Shown here: positions 16,868 through 25,115 of the stretch, in pieces | Layout of the letters: each line of letters begins with the position of its first letter | Numbering within the stretch: the first letter of the stretch is position 1 | From: CAWIUB01 sp963839175 | GTDB lineage: Bacteria; Actinomycetota; Actinomycetes; Mycobacteriales; Jatrophihabitantaceae | Assembly: GCA_963839175.1 (NCBI GenBank) | Contig: CAWIUB010000024.1 | Coordinates: forward strand, 1-39,816 | Direction: 5' to 3' | Length of the DNA stretch: 39,816 nucleotides | Notes under the pieces: model-generated | Told to the model about the DNA's origin: nothing | The model's database searches: none | Seen by the model: the letters and a program-made list of their open reading frames with translations, nothing else | Position numbers and translations under genes: made by a program

Positions 16868-18118
16868 ATGTACGAAGCGTTCTGGAACGGGCTGTTCGAT
16901 GTTCGCTGGGAGGAGGCCCCGCTGGGGCCCGAGGCGATTCGGCTGGTCCTGAGGCTGCGCGGTCACGGCTTTGCCGAGCGAACGTGCCGGGACTACGGGC
17001 ACGCCGTGGTCCATCTCGGCAGGGTCCTGCATGAAGAGTTGGGTAGCGATCAGGTTCGCGATGTCGGTGTGGTGGCGGACTTCCTCGCCGGTCATCTGCC
17101 GGTGTGTGACTGTTACCGCCGCCCAGTCGGCCGGGCAGAAGAGCCGGTCCGTAGGGGCTTGGCACATCTGCTGGAGATGCTCTGCGAGGAAGGCGCCATT
17201 CCTGCGGTCGTGGTCCACGAACCGGCCTACCACGAGCTGCTCAAGGGGTACTGCCGGTTCCTGCGTGGTGATCGGGGCCTCGCCGAGACGACGGTGGTCA
17301 ACTACCGACGGTACGTTCGCGACTTCTTGGTCAGCTGCGGCGATGCGGTGAGCCCGGCGGAGTTGGTGGCACTGGGTGCGGACGACCTGCTCGCGTTCAG
17401 CCACCGGCGAGGTGCGGCGTTGGGGCGCACGGCGTGGAATCACCTAGCCACGGCGTTGTCCAGCTTCTACCGATGGCTGGATCTGCGTGGACACGGGGGC
17501 GCGCACTTGGTGGCTGCGGTGCCGCTGCGGCGGCGCTACCGTCTCGCCGACGTGCCATGCGCCCTGCCGTGGGACCAGGTGAGCGCCTTACTCGCGGTCG
17601 TCGATCGGCACGAGCCGAATGGCCGACGCAACTACGCCATGTTGCTGCTGATCGCCACCTACGGCCTGCGCGGGTGCGAGGTTAGAGCGCTGCGATTGGG
17701 TGACATCGACTGGGCGCACGACGAGATTGTCATCTTCGCGCCCAAGACCGGCCGCCGCCGCCGATTGCCGCTGACCCGCCCGGCGGGTGAAGCGGTGTTG
17801 GACTACCTGCTGGAGGAGCGTCCCCGGTCACCTCATCGGGAGGTCTTTCTCTCCAGCCGCCCGCCCCACGGCCCACTGCGAAGCAAGATCAACCCCTGGT
17901 TGGGACGCCGGCTGGAGAAGGCGGGGATCGTGACCCCCCGCCGCGGAGCGCATGTGCTGCGACACTCGCTGGCAGTTCATTTGCTGCGCAGCGGAGAGAC
18001 GCTCAAGAGCATCGGTGACCTTCTCGGCCACCGCAGCCCGGACACGACCTTCATCTACACCAAGCTGCATGTCGAGGATCTCCGGATGGTTGCGCTGGAT
18101 CCGGCGGTGGTCTCGTGA
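16868..18118 (+). CDS. RitA tyrosine recombinase (copy 1)
   Basis: A 416-aa site-specific recombinase. An N-terminal SAM-like core-binding part (RYVRDFLVSCGDAVSPAELV region) precedes the catalytic domain. That domain has the Arg in TYGLRGCEVRALRLGD, the HxxR box HVLRHSLAVHLLRSGETLK, 'IGDLLGHRS' and the nucleophilic Tyr in TTFIYTKL. The catalytic set R-H-R-H-Y looks complete. The ATG at 16868 has GGAGG five bases upstream. The stop overlaps the RitB start (GTGA), so the genes are translationally coupled. Together with RitB and RitC it presumably catalyses excision and insertion of the element. Confidence 0.85.
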   Translation: MYEAFWNGLFDVRWEEAPLGPEAIRLVLRLRGHGFAERTCRDYGHAVVHLGRVLHEELGSDQVRDVGVVADFLAGHLPVCDCYRRPVGRAEEPVRRGLAHLLEMLCEEGAIPAVVVHEPAYHELLKGYCRFLRGDRGLAETTVVNYRRYVRDFLVSCGDAVSPAELVALGADDLLAFSHRRGAALGRTAWNHLATALSSFYRWLDLRGHGGAHLVAAVPLRRRYRLADVPCALPWDQVSALLAVVDRHEPNGRRNYAMLLLIATYGLRGCEVRALRLGDIDWAHDEIVIFAPKTGRRRRLPLTRPAGEAVLDYLLEERPRSPHREVFLSSRPPHGPLRSKINPWLGRRLEKAGIVTPRRGAHVLRHSLAVHLLRSGETLKSIGDLLGHRSPDTTFIYTKLHVEDLRMVALDPAVVS

Positions 18119-19107
18119 CGACCGCCAACAGCTTCTCCGGACCTTTGGCGAGCGACTTTGCCGCCTTCGCGGCCACCTTGGAAGCCAGCGCCGTCGCCAA
18201 CGAGACCACGCTGACGCAACTGCGGGCGCTGGATCGCTTCACCAGCCAGAAAGGCCTACCGGCTGGGACGATCGACGAAGATGTGGCCAGGGCATGGCTC
18301 ACCGAATGCGTCTCGCGGGCATCGAGTACCCGCTGCGCGCGCTACCACCTGCTACGCCGCTTCTGCCGTTTCCTGGCGAAGCGTCGCCCGGGAACCTTCG
18401 TGCCCGGCGAGTCGCTTCGACCGCGCCGCCGACCGCCGAAGCCACCCCACATCTACTCCCGCGAGGAGGTGCGTGCGCTGTTGGCTGCCGCGCTCGTGCT
18501 GCGGGACTGGACCAGTGGGCATCGTTGCCCGATCCGGTCGAAGACCATGCACACGGTCATTCTGCTGCTGGTCACGTCCGGGTTGCGGATCTCTGAAGCG
18601 CTGCACCTCACGCTGCAGGACGTCGACCTGGTCGACGGTGTGCTCTCGATCCACCAATCGAAGTTCCGTAAGTCCCGGCTCGTGCCGGTCTCCACCGGGA
18701 CGCTGGACCTCCTGCGCCGCTATCACGACCTGCGCGTCGCGGTGGCCCCAGCCGACCCCGCCGGGGCCTTCTTCGTCTCCGGTCGCGGCACCGCCTACAG
18801 CACCTCGACCGTGCAAGCGATGTTCCACGACCTCACCGCTCAAGCGGGGCTGCGGGGGCCCGAGGGCCGCGGTCCCCGGCTGCATGACTTGCGGTCGACT
18901 TTCGCTGTCACTCGTCTTCTGCAGTGGTATCGCGACGGCGAGGACGTCATGGCCCGGCTACCGTTGCTGAGCACCTACCTCGGCCACGCCTGCGTCAGCG
19001 ACACCGAGGTCTACCTGCGCATCACCACCGCCCTTCTCGAGGAGGCGAGCACCCGCTTCCACGCCTTCGCCGAGGGTCTACTTCCACCGACCGGTGGCCA
19101 GTCATGA
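18115..19107 (+). CDS. RitB tyrosine recombinase (copy 1)
   Basis: A 330-aa tyrosine recombinase, middle gene of the trio. The catalytic domain shows TSGLRISEALHLTLQDVDLV, the HxxR box LHDLRSTFAVTRLL, 'LSTYLGHACVSDTEVYLRI' with Gly-His and the terminal Tyr. Compared with RitA and RitC it has the variant spacing 'LLQWYRDGEDVMARLPLLS' between HxxR and LGH. The GTG start overlaps the RitA stop by 4 bases and its own stop overlaps the RitC ATG by 4 bases. Confidence 0.85.
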   Translation: MTTANSFSGPLASDFAAFAATLEASAVANETTLTQLRALDRFTSQKGLPAGTIDEDVARAWLTECVSRASSTRCARYHLLRRFCRFLAKRRPGTFVPGESLRPRRRPPKPPHIYSREEVRALLAAALVLRDWTSGHRCPIRSKTMHTVILLLVTSGLRISEALHLTLQDVDLVDGVLSIHQSKFRKSRLVPVSTGTLDLLRRYHDLRVAVAPADPAGAFFVSGRGTAYSTSTVQAMFHDLTAQAGLRGPEGRGPRLHDLRSTFAVTRLLQWYRDGEDVMARLPLLSTYLGHACVSDTEVYLRITTALLEEASTRFHAFAEGLLPPTGGQS

Positions 19108-20117
19108 ACGCACAGACCCCGGTTCCGGGCTTGCTCCGCAGCTTCTTCGAGGACTACCTCGCCGGCCAACGTGACGTCAGCCCAAACACCATCTACGCCT
19201 ACCGAGACGCCCTCAAACTCTTCCTCCGCTTCGCAGCACGACACAGCCGCCGCCAGGTGATCCGACTACAGCTGGTCGATCTCCGCGCCGAGGTCGTGCT
19301 GGGGTTCCTGAACTACCTGGAGTCCGACCGGAACAACAGCGCGGCCACCCGGAACTGCCGACTGGTCGCCATCCACCGCTTCTTCACCTACATCGCCGAC
19401 CAAGACCCCCGACACGCCGAGCTATGCCGCCGCGTGCTGGACGTCCCGCTCAAGAAGACCACGTCAAGCGCCATGACCTATCTCGATCAGGACGAGATCA
19501 AAGCCCTGCTCGCCGCGCCGTCTTCTTCGCACCGTCTTGGCCTGCGTGACCGGGCGCTGCTGACCCTCCTCTACAACACCGGCGCTCGGGCCTCCGAGGC
19601 CGTGCAACTGAACATCAAAGACCTCCGTCTCGATGCACCCACCCAGCTACGCATCCTCGGAAAGGGACGCAAAGAACGAATCTGCCCGCTGTGGCAGGAG
19701 ACAGTGGACGCCGTTCGCGCGTATCTCGACCAACGCGAAGACGGCACCCAGTCAAACGCACCGCTGTTTCTGAACGCCCATGGCAAGCGCATCAGCCGCT
19801 TCGGCGTCGGGACCATCCTCAAACGCAACGTCGCGGCGGCAGCCACACCCCAGCCGTCGCTCGCCGCCAAGAATGTCAGCCCGCACACACTCCGCCACAC
19901 CACGGCTCTGCACCTGCTCCAGGCCGGCGTCGAACTCAACGTCATCAGGTCCTGGCTCGGACACGTCAGCATCACCACCACGAGCCAGTACATCGAGATC
20001 GACATGGCCATGAAACGCAAGGCGATCGAACGCTGCCCGCCTCCCGTTCCCGTTCAAGACGGCGAGAGCCGCTGGCATGCCAGCAAGGACATCGTCCAGT
20101 GGCTCGAAGACCTCTGA
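19104..20117 (+). CDS. RitC tyrosine recombinase (copy 1)
   Basis: A 337-aa tyrosine recombinase starting MNAQTPVPGLLRSFFEDYLA, with an N-terminal SAM-like domain (YRDALKLFLRFAARH) and a catalytic domain containing NTGARASEAVQLNIKDLRL, HTLRHTTALHLLQAGVEL, 'SWLGHVSITTTSQYIEI'. All expected catalytic residues are visible. The ATG at 19104 (ATGA overlap with RitB) is preferred to the longer open frame upstream, which is just RitB in another frame. The stop is 12 bases before the innermost right-end heptamer. Confidence 0.85.
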   Translation: MNAQTPVPGLLRSFFEDYLAGQRDVSPNTIYAYRDALKLFLRFAARHSRRQVIRLQLVDLRAEVVLGFLNYLESDRNNSAATRNCRLVAIHRFFTYIADQDPRHAELCRRVLDVPLKKTTSSAMTYLDQDEIKALLAAPSSSHRLGLRDRALLTLLYNTGARASEAVQLNIKDLRLDAPTQLRILGKGRKERICPLWQETVDAVRAYLDQREDGTQSNAPLFLNAHGKRISRFGVGTILKRNVAAAATPQPSLAAKNVSPHTLRHTTALHLLQAGVELNVIRSWLGHVSITTTSQYIEIDMAMKRKAIERCPPPVPVQDGESRWHASKDIVQWLEDL

Positions 20118-20233
20118 GCGGCCGAAAAGTTATGTGCACCCCCGACACCCGTCCTGGCTGGCATCCCCAGCTCAACAGCATGACGTCGACGGTTCTCTCA
20201 GGCCACTCCACATAATCTTTGGCCTCACATAAC

Positions 20234-20609
20234 CAGAGTTCTCCCTCGCCATTCGCAGGACCAAAGCCCGGATGGTGCGACGCGTACGGGGGCGGCCAGG
20301 TTGCTTGTGCTGGGACTTGCGGACCCAGCGGCGCCGCACGATGTCACGCCGCCAGCGCAACACGGTCTCCGGAGTGACGAACAGACGCAGGCCAGCTCGC
20401 CGACTCTTGGGGATGATGTCGAGCAGCAGCGCGATCAGCGCCCGGTCGGCCCACCTCACCTTCGGTCGACAGTCGATCTGGCGCTGCAGCACCCTGAGCT
20501 GATGGCGCAGTAGCAGGATCTCCGCCGACTTCCACGACTCCTCACGACGCGACAAGCGCAGCCACCCAAACAGTCGGCTGATCATCAGGAAACCCAGTCG
20601 CAGACACAC
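20234..20609 (-). pseudogene. IS A transposase, N-terminal half
   Basis: Begins MCLRLGFLMISRLFGWLRLS and contains LLLRHQLRVLQRQIDCRPKV, VTPETVLRWRRDIVRRRW and RTIRALVLRMARENSG, where RIT copy 1 interrupts it after the first base of the Gly codon. The family is the group of DDE transposases with an N-terminal 'LRHE(L/V)AVLRRQ' region and an rve core, close to IS3/IS481-type. The continuation is at 15603 downwards. Confidence 0.75.
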
Positions 20610-20797
20610 GATCCAAGATCATCCCAGGACCCTGCTCGACGGCCCGAGCCCGGCGCCATGAGCACGGATGAGGTTTTCGGCACCCACAGCGGTGTGCTCG
20701 CCGGGCGTCCACATGTGGACGGTGGCCTGTGGACGGTCGCTGGAGGGCAGACGGTGCGGCGACGGTGGAGCAGTCGGGTCAGCGACGCGATGTCGCG

Positions 20798-21123
20798 ATG
20801 ACCGGCACGGAGCGGGCGACAGCCGTGGCGATCCTGGCCGGCCACATCGACGAGCTCGAGCAGGTTTGGCGGGAGGGCGACGACGACCGGTGGGACGACA
20901 TCGCCAGTGACGGTGTCGAGGTGGTGGTCGGCGGGGCGACCTGGGAGCTGTGGCTCGGCAAGGGTGGATGGACGGCGTCTCGGCCGACCTACGAGTCAGC
21001 GATCGGGTCGGCGGCGTTCGGCGAGGGCGACCTCATCGGGACGGTGGGCCCGGTGACGCTTCGGCGGAGGAGATCGTCCGGCGGATCGAAGAGCTCGGGT
21101 TCCAGGAGTTGACCGAGAACTGA
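20798..21123 (+). pseudogene. Hypothetical protein, frameshifted near the end
   Basis: Starts MTGTERATAVAILAGHIDEL and continues EQVWREGDDDRWDDIASDGV. The N-terminal 85 residues are good protein. From about 21050 the sensible C-terminus (ASAEEIVRRIEELGFQELTE N) lies in the next frame and ends at 21123, so a one-base shift is present. Without correction the product ends in a Ser/Arg-rich tail at 21112. Family not recognised. It follows the right end of IS A by about 110 bases. Confidence 0.45.
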
Positions 21124-21188
21124 ACGGGTGCGGCGCGTGGGTCGGGTGCCAACGTGGCAATCCGCGGGGGAATCGATGCGGGCTGACC

Positions 21189-21618
21189 CGCTCAGGGTCC
21201 GATGCGAGACCGTGGCGTTCGTCGGGGTACAGGCCCACGGTGCGCAGGGGCGGCCTCGGTGCTCGCCGGGGCACGTGTCCCGGTCATGCTCGTATTGCTC
21301 GACGACGAACACGCGGCCGCTCGGCCAGCCATCGCCGTACGGATCCTCGGGAGACAGCGGGTGGACAGGGGCCCAGCGACCGAAGAATCGGACCTGGCAT
21401 CCCTGGTGAAGCTTCTCGGCGCTGAGCTCCGGGAGGCGCGCAACGCCGGCGGCTCGGGGCAGCGTGGAACCCTCGCTGTCGTAGAACCCCGTCAGTGGGC
21501 CGTCATGGACCGCGACGGCATGGGTGGGTCGGCCAGCTGGACCGCGACGAACGGGCGACCATGCTTGTCGGGAGAGCCCATACCCGAGGCCAGGTCGGTT
21601 TCCTGCGCAGCGGGTCAA
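21189..21618 (-). CDS. Hypothetical protein, uncertain
   Basis: A minus-strand frame contains 'VAVHDGPLTGFYDSEGSTLP', 'ELSAEKLHQGCQVRFFGRWA' and 'WPSGRVFVVEQYEHDRDTCP', which read as plausible protein. The frame stays open to 20989, but sense is lost around 21240, where a neighbouring frame (GLYPDERHG) looks better, so another one-base shift is possible. It would be co-directional with the gene at 21662-22191. No family recognised. Confidence 0.3.
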
Positions 21619-21661
21619 CGGCCCGGCGGGTGCCCTGGCGTGTCGCCGGACATCGGCCGCC

Positions 21662-22191
21662 TCAGCCGCGGTGGTCCGTCAGCCGCGCGGTGCTCGTGAT
21701 CCGTGTTCCGTCGAAGAGCTCGATGACCTCGCGGTAACGATCGCTCTCGCGGTCGAGCGTGTGAGTTCGCGCTCGCCCCAGGCGGCGAGATCGTGGCTGA
21801 AGTCATCGCCGCCGCGTGTGTCGAGGACCCAGCCGCCGTTGCCGGCGCGCTTCACGCGGGCTCGCAACGAGTCGTGGAGCTCGAGCGTCTCAGAGATCGA
21901 CACGCTGAAGTGGCGGATGAGGGAGCCACACGCCGGGCACGGACGGCGATCGTCACCGGGGAGGTCGGGAGGCTCGTCGATGGGCCGCTGGCACTGCCCG
22001 CAGGCAACGTGCGTGCTGGTCGGCGTCTCGGCCGGTGGCGGCGCAGGGGTCCGGCTGCGGGCCGCCGCCACCTTGAGCTGGCGGTCGTGCGACCGGCAGA
22101 CGTTCCACATCTTGGCGGGTTGGTCCGGAAAGGTGATCTCGACGGTATGGGTCGCCGGATCCGCACACGGCGTCCACTCGCACGCGGTCAC
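21662..22191 (-). pseudogene. Zinc-ribbon hypothetical protein, frameshifted
   Basis: From a GTG at 22191 (GAGGGGG upstream): VTACEWTPCADPATHTVEIT. A Cys-rich segment follows (CGQCQRPIDEPPD, then CPACGSLIRHFSV), likely a zinc ribbon, and then RVKRAGNGGWVLDTRGGDDF. The expected continuation with DRESDRYREVIELFDGTRI is in the next frame from about 21770, so one base is gained or lost there. The pattern '…RE…D…DRY.E.V…G' is familiar from actinobacterial and phage hypothetical proteins of about 150-180 aa with no assigned function. Confidence 0.5.
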
Positions 22192-22632
22192 CGCGGCGAC
22201 CCCCTCAGGTCGACCGCCGCTCGCTCGGCTCCTCCGTCCCGGACCTTGGCCACCCTGGCACCGTACACATCCGCGTGCTCTTGGAGCGCCAGGCCGCTTG
22301 ATCAGCACGGTGAGCCGGTCGCAGCAACGCCGAGGAGCTCGGCGAGTCGCGGCCCGAACGGATCGCCGCTCCCGTCCAGCGTGCGCAGATAGGTACTCGT
22401 CTTGGCACTGACTGGCAACCGCGGCCGGTTCCAGCCCTCGAGCTGGGCAGGATAGGATGCGCGCGGGCCGGGGCGGCGGGATATCCCGGACGGGTTCGCC
22501 GTCCGGATGGGTGCGATGGCTGCAAGGGATCGAGGCCTCGGGCTACAGATCTTGCCCGCCCTTCAGCGCCGGCGCCGACCAGCGGCCCCGGCGTCGGCCG
22601 GCGGGCGGCGGCCGGGCAGAGGGGAGACGAGG
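22192..22632. other. Probable decayed minus-strand coding region
   Basis: A minus-strand stretch at about 22302-22440 encodes 'GWNRPRLPVSAKTSTYLRTL' and 'SGDPFGPRLAELLGVAATGSPC', which looks like a real protein end with no acceptable start. A second short frame starting at 22308 seems frameshifted. No intact gene can be called. Confidence 0.35.
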
Positions 22633-23355
22633 TTGATCAAGTCCAGGGGAGCGAAGGGCAAGGCCCGCGTCACCTTCACCGTCGATGCCGGGGTGGGTGC
22701 CCAGACCGCGGCGGTGTGCGGGGACTGGAATGGCTGGTTGACCGACGCCGACGTGATGCGTCGCGACGCCGAGGGCGGGTTTAGCCTGACGGTCGAGCTG
22801 GAAGCAGGCCGCGCCTACCGGTTCCGCTACTTCCTCGATGGTCAGCGGTGGGACAACGCCTGGGCAGCCGACGCCTACCTCGCCAACAGCTTCGGCGGAG
22901 ACGACTCCGTCGTCGACTTGACAGCCCTGGCCGAGCCGGTTCCAGCGGCGGCCACGAAGGCACCGGTGAAGAAGATCCCGGTCAAGAAAGAAGCCGCGGC
23001 GCAGAAGGAAGCCACGGGACCGACCACCAAGAGGGCCGCGCGTGGGGCGGAACCAGCGATGAAGAAGACCCCGGCCAAGAAAGCAGCCGCGGCGCAGAAG
23101 GAAGCCACGGGACCGACCACCAAGAAGGCCGCGCCTGGGGCGGAACCAGCGATGAAGAAGACCCCAGCCAAGAAAGAAGCCGCGGCGCACAAGCAAGCCA
23201 CGGGACCGACCACCAAGAAGGCCGCGCCTGGGGCGGAACCAGCGATGAAGAAGACCCCAGCCAAGAAAGAAGCCGCGGCGCACAAGCAAGCCACGGGACG
23301 GACCACCAAGAGGGCCGCGCCTGGGGCGGAACCGGCGCGGAAGACGACCAAATAG
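22633..23355 (+). CDS. CBM48 glycogen-binding protein with Lys/Ala repeats
   Basis: A 240-aa protein in two parts. Residues about 8-95 are a CBM48/AMPK-type glycogen-binding domain: ARVTFTVDAGVGAQTAAVCG, DWNGWLTDADVMRRDAEGGF, 'LEAGRAYRFRYFLDGQRWDN'. The conserved Trp residues that stack on glucan are present. From residue 112 the protein is four tandem 31-aa Lys/Ala/Thr/Pro units (KKTPAKKEAAAHKQATGPTT…), like histone-H1-type tails. The TTG at 22633 follows AGGGGAG by 8 bases. It probably tethers a basic, possibly nucleic-acid-binding tail to glycogen. glgB lies 1.8 kb away on the other strand. Confidence 0.75.
   Translation: MIKSRGAKGKARVTFTVDAGVGAQTAAVCGDWNGWLTDADVMRRDAEGGFSLTVELEAGRAYRFRYFLDGQRWDNAWAADAYLANSFGGDDSVVDLTALAEPVPAAATKAPVKKIPVKKEAAAQKEATGPTTKRAARGAEPAMKKTPAKKAAAAQKEATGPTTKKAAPGAEPAMKKTPAKKEAAAHKQATGPTTKKAAPGAEPAMKKTPAKKEAAAHKQATGRTTKRAAPGAEPARKTTK
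22966..23337 (+). repeat. Four 93-bp tandem repeats
   Basis: Units begin at 22966, 23059, 23152 and 23245. Units 2-4 are nearly identical, and the first is more diverged (Val for Met, Ile and Val in the first turn). The last two units share His for Gln changes, suggesting recent duplication of a pair. Confidence 0.85.
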
Positions 23356-23620
23356 GGCATACGACGGCGCGGGCAATATTCGAGACGGTGCCACCGCCGA
23401 AATTGATCCGTGTAGCTCAGCAGTCAGAGTGACAGGACCGGTGCCCTCTGTGACGCGAAACTCAGATGGCACCGAATGCGCAACGCCGGTGTCGGCAGCG
23501 AGGCGCAATCCCGGTGCCACTCGTCCTCCGGGGTGGCCTCGAGCTGGAAGGTGCGCAGCGAGGGCAACTCCGCGTCGCTGCGCCGCCGCTCTGCCCAGGC
23601 CTGGCTGGCGTTGCCGTGCC
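23356..23620. other. Intergenic
   Basis: No gene seen. A stretch at about 23412-23434 resembles the 5' part of a tRNA by chance but has no matching 3' half. Confidence 0.4.
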
Positions 23621-23657
23621 TGTGGGGTTCCGATACTCAGCCGACGATGTTCTTGGC

Positions 23658-24935
23658 TCAGGCGGCTCGCCGGTATTCGTTGATGAGGCCGCCGAGGATT
23701 GGTCGCCGGACGATGCGTGTGGGTCCGTCGTGAGTGGGGTGCTCGGGTCGCGGTGGGTGCAGTTGCTGGCCGCGGTGGGGCCGTTGCGTGTTGTAGTGGC
23801 GGACGTATTCGCCGAGGAGCAGTCGAAGATGTCGCTGGCCGAAGATCAGTATCCGGTCGGTGAGTTCGGCTCTGACAGTTCGTACGAATCGTTCGGCGAA
23901 GCAGTTCGCTTGTGGACATCGGGGTGGGATCTTCACGACGCGGATACCGGCGTCGGTGAGGACGGCGTCGAAGGAACTCGTGAAGTGGGTCATCCATTTC
24001 ACTGCCACGCGGGCAGATCGGCTGGTTCAGTCGGCGCACGCGGCGCGACATCAGGCATCCGGCCCCAAGGGCCAGCCACGCCTCGTCGTCGGGGAGTCAC
24101 GCTCTCAGCGCCGCGCACGACCTCGGACCGCGCAGTATGCCTGGCGACACATGGTGATCCCACTCGAAATGGGCAGTCAAATGGATAACCCACCTCGTGA
24201 ATTGGCCGGCTCGATCCCGTACGAGTAGCCGGAACCGTCCGGCCCGATCGGCGAGGTCTGCCAGGAGATTGCGGGCTTGCTGGGTGGTCCAGGGCCCGTC
24301 CGGGTTCGTCGTGGCGCCGAGGATATGGACGTAGCGGCTGCCGATCTCGATCACGAAGAACACGTACATCCGGTGGAGGGTGACGGCGCAGTCGACGTGG
24401 AAGAAGTCGCACGCCAGCATCGTCGATGCCTGGGTGCGCAGGAACTGCCGCCAGGTGGCGTCTGTTTCGCGGATCGGCGCGGGCGGGATCCGCAGCCGCT
24501 GGAGCACGCGCCGGATCGAGGAGGCACCGACATGGTGACCGAGTTTGAGCAGCTCGCCCTGGATCCGTTGGTATCCCCACTGGGCATTGTGTCGGGCCAG
24601 CTGGGCGATCAGATCGACGATCGCGTCGTCGATTGGTGGGCGTCCGGTCCGGTGAGGATAGGTGCACGTCCTCGCTACCAGCCGGCGATGCCAGCGCAGA
24701 ATCGTGCCGTAGTGACCAGCCGACGGTCCCGGACGGGCCGAGGCAAGAGCCCACACAACGCGGCGAGCAGCGCGCGTGCCCAATCCAGCTGAGATTTCGG
24801 GTTCGTTCGACGCAGGACCGCGACCTCGTGCCGCAGCACCAGCAGTTCGGCATCCTTCGACGCGGATGATCGAGCCAGCAGCGCCAGCCAGCCGGAGATA
24901 CGGACGAGACTCAGATAGAACAGCCGCAACGACAC
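23658..24935 (-). pseudogene. IS D transposase, interrupted
   Basis: From 24935: MSLRLFYLSLVRISGWLALL, LLVLRHEVAVLRRTNPKSQL; then, after a frameshift near 24690, HRTGRPPIDDAIVDLIAQLA, RHNAQWGYQRIQGELLKLGH and the rve core (ACDFFHVDCAVTLHRMYVFF, LLVRDRAGQFT). A MITE interrupts it there. The end resumes at 23984 with SSFDAVLTDAGIRVVKIPPR, NCFAERFVRTVRAELTDRIL and stops after GGLINEYRRAA. The catalytic Asp, Asp and Glu positions are present, but the gene is dead. Confidence 0.75.
23985..24193. mobile_element. 209-bp MITE with 8-bp target duplication
   Basis: The left end GTGGGTCATCCATTTCACTG pairs with the complement of the right end (GTGGGTTATCCATTTGACTG). CTCGTGAA is duplicated at 23977-23984 and 24194-24201. 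There is no coding capacity. It interrupts the IS D transposase. Its autonomous partner is not in the window. Confidence 0.85.
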
Positions 24936-25115
24936 GGCCCGTGATCATGCCGAACCGCCGACACCACCGGTGCGACCTTCTGGCCACCCCTCAGGCCATT
25001 TGCCGTCAGCCGCCCCTTCACTGACCTAGAGACGGCGACTTCGCCTCTGATACGTACCCAGCGAGCAGCCGCGCCATGGCGACGCCGAGCACGGCGGCGC
25101 GGCCACACCGCTGCG

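Larger units (their letters stand above)
16734..20233 (+). mobile_element. RIT element copy 1 (recombinase in trio)
   Basis: Exactly 3500 bp with inverted ends GTTATGTGAGGCC-nnn-GATTATGTG. It encodes three tyrosine recombinases in one overlapping operon, the defining layout of RIT elements. Each end has three copies of the heptamer TTATGTG: 16735, 16752 and inverted 16810 on the left; 20130 and inverted 20209 and 20226 on the right. These are likely recombinase-binding sites. It is inserted in IS A in the orientation opposite to the interrupted transposase gene. Confidence 0.85.
14867..20688 (-). mobile_element. IS copy A (rve-type), split by nested elements
   Basis: The inverted ends TGTGGGTGCCGAAAA at 14867 and its complement ending at 20688 enclose a minus-strand transposase gene split into halves: 20234-20609 (N-terminal) and 14894-15603 (C-terminal). 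The IS sequence alone is about 1.19 kb. The 4.6 kb between the halves holds, in order, a 28-bp palindrome, an IS1595-family element and RIT copy 1. No clear target duplication is visible. Confidence 0.7.
23621..24993 (-). mobile_element. IS copy D (same rve family) with MITE inside
   Basis: Ends are TGTGGGGTTCCGATACTC at 23621 and the complement of TGAGGGGTGGCCAGAAGG ending at 24993, imperfect but of the same type as IS A-C. The minus-strand gene is broken by a 209-bp insertion at 23985-24193. Its ENPSW-equivalent site reads HNAQW and carries no RIT, so it serves as an empty-site reference. Confidence 0.6.

Noticed and set aside
18924..19103. Longer start for RitC
   Set aside because: The extension reads RitB in another frame; the ATG at 19104 overlaps the RitB stop as RIT genes do.
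16734..20233. Tn554-type transposon
   Set aside because: Tn554 has recombinases plus a third non-recombinase gene and asymmetric ends. Here all three proteins have tyrosine-recombinase motifs and the ends are inverted repeats, so RIT fits better.
23405..23470. tRNA-like start (gtgtagctcagcagtcagag)
   Set aside because: The D-arm-like words are there, but no anticodon arm, T-arm or acceptor complement follows.
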